Of a stretch of 16,018 nucleotides of DNA, positions 1 to 6,212 are shown piece after piece. Position 1 is the stretch's first letter. Every line of letters starts with the position of its first letter. The stretch comes from Veillonella sp. (GTDB taxonomy: Bacteria > Bacillota > Negativicutes > Veillonellales > Veillonellaceae). The notes under the pieces were generated by a model. That model did not search any database, had not been told where the DNA came from, and saw only the letters and a program-made list of their open reading frames with translations. A program made the translations under genes and the position numbers. The DNA lies in NCBI GenBank assembly GCA_019419725.1, contig DXZL01000024.1, forward strand, positions 1 to 16,018, read 5' to 3'.

Positions 1-13
1 TTATATCACAATT
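1..13 (-). promoter_or_regulatory. possible extended -10 promoter at the window edge, reading leftward
   Basis: On the minus strand this reads AATTGTGATATAA, with a TG dinucleotide one base before TATAA, as in an extended -10 element. The same 13 bases occur in the promoter of the aminotransferase gene (11798-11810). The -10 hexamer is cut by the window end and no good -35 is visible, so this is only a candidate promoter for a gene outside the window. Confidence 0.25.
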
Positions 14-106
14 TAACTATTTTTTATCACTACGAATCAGATTATAGTTACCAATCCTAACACCGTATGATTCATTACCCAGAGTCACAACTTTGAGAAT
101 CTACCA

Positions 107-1537
107 CTATACCTCGTATTGTCCATCGCCAAGTGGATCTACCACAACATAACGACTAGCCCCGCCCTCTGCTTTAGCTCGTTTAGCCTCTGCAATAGCA
201 TCTTGTCGAGTCAATTCGTCCGCTTGCCAAGGGATGAACATGGCATAAACACTTTGAGGCCCATAAGGTCCATATTGTCCCCGTGAAAGCACGCTATGCC
301 AGCCTACCTTATCTTCGTACATGCGCACCTTTTCAAGGCGTTCCTCTTGTACACCTGTTTCATCATAGTACACATTGTAGCGGTTCGACCATATATCGCC
401 CACACCGGTGCCTTCCTCTTCGGCCATCTTATAACGGTTAGCCCATTGCACCTTCCACTTAGCGATAAGGTCATCAATATAAGCGGTTACATTTTGGCTT
501 TGCTTATATGTAACAGGGTCAAAGGCAGGTTCAACGACCTTACTGTAATCAAGGCCTGCCATAGATAAAATGATACCTGTATTTACATAAGGCAATGCTT
601 CCTGTACAGAGTAACCACCTTCTAAGACAGCTATATCTGCTTGCAATAAATCTACAAGCTCAGCATAGCCTTTTGCAGTAACTTGCATATTCGCCAATGG
701 ATCGCTAAAATGATTATCTTGTCCCGCTGAATTGATAACAATGTCTGGATTAAACTCTTCTAAAATAGGCAATACCAACTCACGCATAACCTTCATCAAG
801 CCTTCGTCACCAGTCCCAGGTGGCAACGGAATATCTATATTTCCACCAATAGCCTGTGGGCCACCGAATTCATCCATAAAGCCTGTGCCAGGATATAAGG
901 TCCGTCCATCTTGGTGGAAACTAATGTATAGCGTATCTGGATCATGATAGAACACATCTTGAGAGCCATCTCCATGATGTACATCTGTATCTACCACAGC
1001 CACTCTCTTAATACCATAGGTTTGGCGCATGTGCTGTATCATGACGGCTTCAATGTTAATGGTACAGAATCCACGGATACCATGAACCATAGCCATTGCA
1101 TGATGCCCTGGAGGTCTTACTAAAGCAAAGGCACGATCTACTTCACCGCGCATAACCGCATCAGCAGCTGCAATAGCACCGCCCGCTGACACACGATGTG
1201 CTTCCGTTACCCAGGACTCTAAATCTGGGGCACCCACATGAACACGCTCTATGGTATCCCAATCGGCTACGATAGGATTATATTCCTTAATATTAGGTAT
1301 ATCTAATAGCCCTTCCTCTACGATTTGATCTCGCGTATATAGCAATCTCTCTTGTCGTTCTGGATGGGTTTCAGAAATCTTCCAGTCAAAGGCAGGGAAA
1401 AACACTAAACCTAAACTATGTTTTGGTGCATTTTCATCAGTATGTAACATATCACCTATATTTGTGTTAATAGCTTTATTCATACCCGCATGTCCAAGTC
1501 CATGACGTTCACGATAGGATAGTCCTTTATTCCACAT
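107..1537 (-). CDS. histone deacetylase-superfamily deacetylase (zinc amidohydrolase)
   Basis: This is a 476-residue cytoplasmic protein of the arginase/deacetylase fold, the family of HDACs, acetylpolyamine amidohydrolases and AcuC. Such enzymes use zinc to hydrolyse an acyl-amide bond. Visible active-site elements are the His pair in RPPGHHA (H145, H146), zinc ligands D185 and H187 in DTDVHHGDGSQ, the third ligand D274 in SAGQDNHFSDP, and the catalytic Tyr in LEGGY (Y309). All key residues are present, so it should be active, although the usual SAGFDAH reads SAGQDNH. The deacetylase domain spans roughly residues 40-330. A further 140 residues or so at the C-terminus resemble nothing I recognise. 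The ATG start follows GGGGGTG by 7 bases and overlaps the end of the HyuA-like gene by 11 bases, so translation is probably coupled. The substrate is unknown; an acylated small molecule is more likely than a histone. Confidence 0.85.
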   Translation of the reverse strand: MWNKGLSYRERHGLGHAGMNKAINTNIGDMLHTDENAPKHSLGLVFFPAFDWKISETHPERQERLLYTRDQIVEEGLLDIPNIKEYNPIVADWDTIERVHVGAPDLESWVTEAHRVSAGGAIAAADAVMRGEVDRAFALVRPPGHHAMAMVHGIRGFCTINIEAVMIQHMRQTYGIKRVAVVDTDVHHGDGSQDVFYHDPDTLYISFHQDGRTLYPGTGFMDEFGGPQAIGGNIDIPLPPGTGDEGLMKVMRELVLPILEEFNPDIVINSAGQDNHFSDPLANMQVTAKGYAELVDLLQADIAVLEGGYSVQEALPYVNTGIILSMAGLDYSKVVEPAFDPVTYKQSQNVTAYIDDLIAKWKVQWANRYKMAEEEGTGVGDIWSNRYNVYYDETGVQEERLEKVRMYEDKVGWHSVLSRGQYGPYGPQSVYAMFIPWQADELTRQDAIAEAKRAKAEGGASRYVVVDPLGDGQYEV

Positions 1538-3236
1538 ACTGCTTCACCCCCGCTGCTAGTTGTACTTTTACAGTGATCAACCGTTCCATCGATTGCCAGC
1601 CCTCTACTACAGGGAAGTCTTCGATACTAATCACCTCTATATCTTGGTCCTTACCAAGACCTAAACGCAATGCTTCTTCACTGAGAGCCTCTTTAGCTCG
1701 TTCCACCACTTGTTCTACTCGCTTCAACGTACAGGTTTGTTGTTTAATCCCTAGTTCAGGAATAACGAGTAAGCGTCGTTTTGTATCAACATGAACAGTG
1801 AGTTCGATGGTCGATAATGCTAGGGCTGCTCCGATAGCATTCGCCACCGCCGCATTTTCTGGTATGGTAATCGGTAAATCCATATATTTACCTATGCTAG
1901 GTCCAAGGCTTGGTGCCGTTCCACCTACTACCACGATTTGAGCAGGCACAAATACATCAGGGTTCACAATATCCGCTACTACATAGATAGGTCGTTTGTT
2001 TTCTGCCCTTACCACCTCATCTATGCCATGCTGAATTGTTTGCAACGCCTTATTTACGATTGATTGAGCAACGTTAGAAGCAGATATATCCTCTGCTAAT
2101 TGTTGTTGAGTTTGAGTTGTATTTCCGTTTGTACTCGCATTTAATCTATTAGCCAATACCTCCATAGCTCGTTCAGCTAATCCAACCTCACCATAGCTCG
2201 CATAACCTAGTACGATGAGAGCATCTCCTAATGTAGGTTCCACACCACCTAAAGCTACCGATGGGCCCACCCGTTCAGGTCCTACCGTGATTTCTCCATC
2301 TACAATGCGAACTACGGACTCACCGCCGATACCAACAGAGGTAACGGCAAAGGATCTCACTGCACTTGGATATTCACGAATGGATACGCCATTCTTTGTC
2401 ATCAATGGTTTCCCCTGTTTCCAAAGGGAAATGTCTGTTGTAGTGCCCCCAATATCTAGCGCCACTGTATGCGCATTACCTATAGCACCAAGAGCAGATA
2501 AACCAAGCACAGTTGCAGCAGGTCCCGTAAAAGCGGTCTCTACAGGCCGACTTACCATGTGCTCCATAGGAAGAGAGCCCCCATCGGCTTTTAATATATG
2601 AAGTGGAGCTTTAATGTTTCGCACGCTTAACGCATCTTCTACATTCTTCTTAAATACTGTAAATACCGGTGTTACAGCGCTATTAAAGTAAGCACTAATC
2701 GTACGGCGTGGAAAATTCAAGGAGCCGCTTAATAGACTGCCATTAGAGATAGTATTATATCTATCTTTCAATGCTTCTGTTATAGATAATTCTTCTTGAG
2801 GATTCCGTACCCCAAATTTAGCAGATACAGCAGCCAAATCTGTGCCACTGCGAGATTGTACCATTTCGGCTATATGTCGAACTGCATTTGTAGGTGTACG
2901 TTCCACCACAATACCTCTATGATCAGTATAGCCTTGAAGATAGATAGGATTTACAGGGAATATATCGTCCACATTTCGGCCAGGTCCCGTTACTACAAAC
3001 AAGTCTACTACTTGCTCTTTCTCTTCCACGATGGTATTTGTTACCACAGTAGTAGACAGCGTAACTTGATCAATATTTGTAGTATCACAATGTTGGAGAA
3101 TTGCATCAAGGGCCTCGCCTATGCCTTGCATTAAATTATCTTTGGTAGTCCGTCTTTTAGCAGATGCTACTACACGATGGCCATCGATGATGACCGCATC
3201 TGTAAAAGTACCACCTACGTCTAAACCTAGTAACAT
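1527..3236 (-). CDS. hydantoinase/oxoprolinase family protein (HyuA-like)
   Basis: This 569-residue protein has the ASKHA ATPase fold found in HyuA, 5-oxoprolinase and acetone carboxylase beta subunits. These hydrolyse lactam or hydantoin rings, or phosphorylate substrates, with ATP. The N-terminal phosphate loop is LGLDVGGTFTD (residues 3-13). The second nucleotide motif is LDIGGTTTD (260-268), TGPAAT lies at 238-243, VVVGGTAPSLG at 435-445, and the closing NAAVANAIGAAL helix at 461-472. It is shorter than classical HyuA (about 680 residues), mainly at the C-terminus. No HyuB-type partner follows; the next gene is the HDAC-like deacetylase, overlapping by 11 bases. The ATG has AGGAGG 4 bases upstream, and an in-frame stop five codons upstream excludes a longer start. 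The terminator of the upstream operon ends only about 20 bases before this start. Family assignment is firm; the reaction is unknown. Confidence 0.85.
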   Translation of the reverse strand: MLLGLDVGGTFTDAVIIDGHRVVASAKRRTTKDNLMQGIGEALDAILQHCDTTNIDQVTLSTTVVTNTIVEEKEQVVDLFVVTGPGRNVDDIFPVNPIYLQGYTDHRGIVVERTPTNAVRHIAEMVQSRSGTDLAAVSAKFGVRNPQEELSITEALKDRYNTISNGSLLSGSLNFPRRTISAYFNSAVTPVFTVFKKNVEDALSVRNIKAPLHILKADGGSLPMEHMVSRPVETAFTGPAATVLGLSALGAIGNAHTVALDIGGTTTDISLWKQGKPLMTKNGVSIREYPSAVRSFAVTSVGIGGESVVRIVDGEITVGPERVGPSVALGGVEPTLGDALIVLGYASYGEVGLAERAMEVLANRLNASTNGNTTQTQQQLAEDISASNVAQSIVNKALQTIQHGIDEVVRAENKRPIYVVADIVNPDVFVPAQIVVVGGTAPSLGPSIGKYMDLPITIPENAAVANAIGAALALSTIELTVHVDTKRRLLVIPELGIKQQTCTLKRVEQVVERAKEALSEEALRLGLGKDQDIEVISIEDFPVVEGWQSMERLITVKVQLAAGVKQYVE

Positions 3237-3255
3237 ACGACCTCCTAATTAGTAT

Positions 3256-3293
3256 AAAAAAAGCTGTACCCATCTCTATGTGATGAGTACAGC
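3256..3293 (-). terminator. rho-independent terminator after the CofE-like gene
   Basis: On the minus strand the arms GCTGTAC and GTACAGC (3287-3293 and 3263-3269) enclose a further inner pairing of CATC with GATG and a 7-base loop. The hairpin is followed directly by seven T. It lies between the stop of the CofE-like gene and the ribosome binding site of the HyuA-like gene. Confidence 0.9.
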
Positions 3294-3299
3294 CTTCTG

Positions 3300-3950
3300 T
3301 TATTTACCAGATACAGATGCGTAATTTTTAATGATAACAATCGGAGTCATTTGGCTATCATTACCAAATGGATTGTCAATCAACAATTGTGCAATTTTAT
3401 TACCGTCAATGCCACGGCTTGTACCTAACACAGCGGAACGTTTCAAGTCATTAACGTCAGCTACAACAGCGCCATAACAGCCTGTGCGAGATACGATTTT
3501 CTCAGCTACTTTATCTGGATCCTTCGGACCAAATACGATGTGCTTGTCGAATGGAGGCATTGTACCAGTTACATCATCTGTTAAAGATGCTGCACGAGCA
3601 ATTGCATAGAATACACCTGGTTTGCGGAAAATCTTAGCAATAGCACCTAAAATAAAGGCACCCAATACTTTCCATTTACCATCCAAGTTCATAGCGGATT
3701 GCATGCCATAAATGGATGCCATAGATCCATCTGGATGGATAAAACGATTGATTAAACGCGCTTGCCAGCAAACATTTAGCTCTTCAGGACGTGTAAAACG
3801 ACCTTGTGTAATAGCTACTACAGATTCAGCTACACATACGATATCTTCAGGTCCAATATTATGACCGCCAAATTCAACGATAGCATCCACGATGTCATCA
3901 TTATCTGTAAGAATACGTGTTGGCACACATACTAACTCTAATTCTGCCAT
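3300..3950 (-). CDS. CofE-like (coenzyme F420-0:L-glutamate ligase family) protein
   Basis: A 216-residue protein that I align by eye with the CofE/FbiB ligase domain, which adds glutamate to F420-0 using GTP. Matching segments are EDIVCVAESVVAITQGRF (residues 35-52), like the CofE stretch 'DVLVVCSTVISKAEGRI'; YGAVVADVNDLKRSAVLGTS (159-178), like the metal-binding 'GVIITDTNG' region with its Asp and Asn; and a C-terminal PIVIIK. CofE is normally about 250 residues, so this is a short, divergent member. No other F420 gene is visible and anaerobic Firmicutes of this kind are not known for F420. A different amide-ligase substrate is therefore plausible, but that is inference. AAGGAGG lies 7 bases before the ATG, overlapping the stop region of the membrane-anchored gene upstream. 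It is the last gene of the thioesterase-murI operon and is followed by a strong terminator. Confidence 0.65.
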   Translation of the reverse strand: MAELELVCVPTRILTDNDDIVDAIVEFGGHNIGPEDIVCVAESVVAITQGRFTRPEELNVCWQARLINRFIHPDGSMASIYGMQSAMNLDGKWKVLGAFILGAIAKIFRKPGVFYAIARAASLTDDVTGTMPPFDKHIVFGPKDPDKVAEKIVSRTGCYGAVVADVNDLKRSAVLGTSRGIDGNKIAQLLIDNPFGNDSQMTPIVIIKNYASVSGK

Positions 3951-3962
3951 TGTTATGCCTCC

Positions 3963-4502
3963 TTATTGAACCAATGCTGCTTGAACTTCTTCAGCAGTCA
4001 AACGAATACGTTGTTTATCGATATGATAATCTGTACGACCTACGATTTGGTAGTAAATATCGATGTCCATATAAGGGAAGCCCTTAATATCTTCACGAAT
4101 ATTGCCATTTTTACCTGTTAAGGTAACGAATACACGAATAGTACCACCTTTGCGAGGTTTGATGATAACAGCTTCAAAATAACCATCATGACGAGGACGA
4201 TTAATGTCCATAGCCCATGCATGTACTTTCACAGCATCAAAATGTTCCTCTGGCAACAATGGACGTGGGAATAAGTCCATAATTGTACCAAGTTGACGTC
4301 CTTTGTTCACAAATGGAATATCGCAGAACAAGGTAATAGATTCAAAATTACGGTCAGATACTTGGAAGTTTGTTGCACGTTTTGGCAATAAAATAACCTT
4401 TTCATTACCTTGTTTCAATACGAACAAACGGAATAATAAATACAAAGCTGCAATAGCTACAATAATAGCTATTACTACACTTAGGATGTTATAAAACCAC
4501 AT
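3963..4502 (-). CDS. unknown single-pass membrane-anchored protein
   Basis: I do not recognise this 179-residue protein. It begins with an uncleaved hydrophobic segment (about residues 6-29, rich in Ile, Val, Ala and Leu) flanked by R25 and K30, which predicts one membrane anchor. The remainder is soluble, rich in alternating hydrophobic residues, and probably beta-sandwich. It includes an RPLLPEEHFDAVKVHAWAMD segment in the middle and a basic KPRKGG patch. It has no cysteine pairs or catalytic motif that I can point to. By the positive-inside rule the domain could face either side of the membrane, and the sequence does not settle it. AAGGAG lies 7 bases before the ATG. It follows murI by 12 bases and precedes the CofE-like gene by 12 bases, so co-expression with both is very likely. 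A membrane partner of the CofE-like enzyme is a reasonable guess. Confidence 0.7.
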   Translation of the reverse strand: MWFYNILSVVIAIIVAIAALYLLFRLFVLKQGNEKVILLPKRATNFQVSDRNFESITLFCDIPFVNKGRQLGTIMDLFPRPLLPEEHFDAVKVHAWAMDINRPRHDGYFEAVIIKPRKGGTIRVFVTLTGKNGNIREDIKGFPYMDIDIYYQIVGRTDYHIDKQRIRLTAEEVQAALVQ

Positions 4503-4514
4503 AGGGCATCTCCT

Positions 4515-5318
4515 TTATAATGTAATATGTTCAATGCTGCGACGACTTGTATCAAGGAAAGAGGCGCTCAGCGTATCACCAAGCTCAATATCCTTTGTAA
4601 AATACAATGACACAGTACCCGCCGTTTTTTGAGGGTTAAATAAATCTTTACCCTCTAATCTGCGGCGAACAAGTTCACTCGTTTCAAAAGCAGGGTCGAT
4701 GAATTGAATGCGCCCTGACGTTAGTTCCTCTAACAAAGGTTGTACAAATGGGAAATGAGTACAGCCCAAAACTACGACCTCAATTTCTCGGGACAATAAA
4801 GGCTCTAGATATTCAGTACATACATCGCGTACAAAATAGTCATCTAAATGACCTTGCTCAATGAGGCCTGCCAATTCAGGGCATGGTTGCTCCCATACGA
4901 GCACTTCATGATCAACTTCAAGGGCTACATGTTTATGAATATGACTATTCACAGTTGCTGCCGTCGCCATGATACCAATTGTCTTGCTTTTGCTTTGACT
5001 AATCGCTGTTTTTACGCCTTGTGATACTCCAATAACGGGTACAGACACGCGTTCACGTACCGCATCAAGAGCTACAACAGTAAACGTATTACAAGCAATA
5101 ACCATCAATTTTACAGGCTGTTTTTCAAGAGCCTCTGCAATATGACAAGCTAAATAAGTAATTTCATCATCACTGCGATTCCCCACCGGGTTATTCGCAT
5201 TATCACCAATATAGATGAAGTCTTCGTTAGGGAATTGTTCTTGTAAGACCTTTAAAACAGATAGCCCGCCTACACCGGAGTCAAACACGCCGATAGGCAA
5301 TTGTTGTACATTACTCAT
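4515..5318 (-). CDS. murI: glutamate racemase
   Basis: A 267-residue cytoplasmic enzyme interconverting L- and D-glutamate, supplying D-Glu for peptidoglycan stems. The family signature IGVFDSGVGGLSV opens the protein (catalytic-region D13, S14). The two catalytic cysteines are C76 in IACNTFT and C186 in VVLGCTHFPF, followed by H188. One deviation is PVGNRS where most racemases have PYG. I chose the ATG at 5318 (MSNVQQ) because AGGAG lies 7 bases upstream; a longer reading would need a TTG at 5333 sitting on that binding site. The start overlaps the final 8 bases of the thioesterase gene (ATGAGTAA), so the two are translationally coupled. Transcription comes from the promoter at 5767-5795. 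Together with the D-amino-acid aminotransferase at 10883 the window holds two enzymes that can make D-glutamate. Confidence 0.95.
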   Translation of the reverse strand: MSNVQQLPIGVFDSGVGGLSVLKVLQEQFPNEDFIYIGDNANNPVGNRSDDEITYLACHIAEALEKQPVKLMVIACNTFTVVALDAVRERVSVPVIGVSQGVKTAISQSKSKTIGIMATAATVNSHIHKHVALEVDHEVLVWEQPCPELAGLIEQGHLDDYFVRDVCTEYLEPLLSREIEVVVLGCTHFPFVQPLLEELTSGRIQFIDPAFETSELVRRRLEGKDLFNPQKTAGTVSLYFTKDIELGDTLSASFLDTSRRSIEHITL

Positions 5319-5730
5319 TAGGCATCTCCTCAACAGCTGCTAACATAGGCTGATAAAAAGTATCGTCTAATCGCACAATTTTACCTGTTGATTTTGACAT
5401 AAATGCATTCTTAGTCTCTCCCGTAGCTAGGAGCGCACCATCACTAGCACGGCGCATACGATAACGGAATATCATTTGTGCACGTGTCATCTTAACCAAA
5501 TATGTTTCGATGTGAAGTTCATCATCAAAATTTGCTGGTTCTTTATAATTGCAGGATACATTCATGATAGGAAATACAATATCCTCATTCATCATATCCC
5601 ACAGTGTTACACCGATTTGACGAAGGAATTCAATGCGTGCCATTTCAAACCATCTAAAATGATTACTATGGTGCGCAATACCCATCATATCGGTTTCGTA
5701 AAATCGTACATTTACTGAAGCAATATGCAT
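5311..5730 (-). CDS. acyl-CoA thioesterase, YbgC/FadM-like hotdog fold
   Basis: A 139-residue single-domain hotdog protein of the 4-hydroxybenzoyl-CoA thioesterase type, predicted to hydrolyse an acyl-CoA or acyl-ACP thioester in the cytoplasm. The signature FYETDMMGIAHHSNHFRWFE (residues 10-29) holds the catalytic Asp D14 and the following long helix, as in YbgC where it reads 'ETDAGGVVYHANY'. The length is normal for the family. The ATG has AAGGA 7 bases upstream. It is the first gene of a four-gene operon (thioesterase, murI, membrane-anchored protein, CofE-like) and its stop overlaps the murI start. The acyl chain cannot be read from the sequence. YbgC-type enzymes are often near envelope genes, which fits murI next door. 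Confidence 0.88.
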   Translation of the reverse strand: MHIASVNVRFYETDMMGIAHHSNHFRWFEMARIEFLRQIGVTLWDMMNEDIVFPIMNVSCNYKEPANFDDELHIETYLVKMTRAQMIFRYRMRRASDGALLATGETKNAFMSKSTGKIVRLDDTFYQPMLAAVEEMPNE

Positions 5731-5766
5731 ATATTTATCCTTCTTTTTTCATAGAATACAACCTTC

Positions 5767-5795
5767 ATTGTATATCTATTACTTTAGCGTGTCAA
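5767..5795 (-). promoter_or_regulatory. sigma-70 promoter of the thioesterase-murI operon
   Basis: The minus strand carries TTGACA (5790-5795), a 17-base spacer and TACAAT (5767-5772), a near-perfect housekeeping promoter. The expected start near 5760 gives a leader of about 30 bases before the thioesterase ATG. The -35 sits in the T-rich tail of the terminator immediately upstream. Confidence 0.88.
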
Positions 5796-5836
5796 ATAAA
5801 TAAAGGCAGTTCAATCGCAACGGATCAAACTGCCTT
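5793..5836 (-). terminator. rho-independent terminator after the DUF1232 gene
   Basis: On the minus strand the arms AAGGCAGTT and AACTGCCTT (5828-5836 and 5803-5811) pair perfectly, with five more pairs inside (two of them G-U) around a 6-base loop. A T-rich tract interrupted by A follows. It ends the DUF697-like/DUF1232 transcript 12 bases past the stop. Confidence 0.85.
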
Positions 5837-5848
5837 AATGGTTAAAAG

Positions 5849-6193
5849 CTAGTTACTGCCACCAAATGGGAAGTATTTTTTTGCCTCTTCTTGATGACGA
5901 GTTTTAATGTAACGATTGGCAACCTTGAAGGCAAAGCCAAGCACTGCTACATCATCTATCCAACCTAATACAGGAATTGTATCCGGTACAATATCAATAG
6001 GTAATACGAGATACCCTAAGGCACCAGCAATGACTGCTTTTACATATTTTGGAGTGTCCTTGTCACGCATACAAAGGAACAAGGTCACTGCTCGTTGTAC
6101 AAAGGCAAGCTTCTTACCATATCGTCCTAAAAAAGCGGCGAATTTAGATTCGTTAAAATACTTACCATATGTAATAATTTTTAATGGATTCAT
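5849..6193 (-). CDS. DUF1232 (YkvA-family) small membrane protein
   Basis: A protein of 114 residues carrying the DUF1232 hallmark: YLVLPIDIVPDTIPVLGWIDD followed by a second hydrophobic stretch (VAVLGFAFKVA). The Pro-Ile-Asp and Pro-Val-Leu-Gly-x-x-Asp-Asp pattern defines the family. The function is not established; members are small membrane-associated proteins with one or two hydrophobic hairpins. There are two ATGs six bases apart. The inner one (6193, MNPLKI) has AAAGGA 8 bases upstream, whereas the outer one at 6199 has only 2 bases, so I chose the inner. It follows the DUF697-like gene by about 20 bases on the same transcript and ends at the terminator 5793-5836. Confidence 0.85.
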   Translation of the reverse strand: MNPLKIITYGKYFNESKFAAFLGRYGKKLAFVQRAVTLFLCMRDKDTPKYVKAVIAGALGYLVLPIDIVPDTIPVLGWIDDVAVLGFAFKVANRYIKTRHQEEAKKYFPFGGSN

Positions 6194-6212
6194 CTTCATA
6201 ATCCTTTAGCGC

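Noticed and set aside
2215..2601. Plus-strand open frame opposite the HyuA-like gene
   Set aside because: Proline/threonine/serine-rich reading typical of an antisense shadow; the minus-strand frame carries clear family motifs.
5319..5333. Longer glutamate racemase beginning at a TTG (five extra residues)
   Set aside because: The extra codons coincide with the AGGAG binding site of the ATG at 5318, and the family starts near MSNVQQ.
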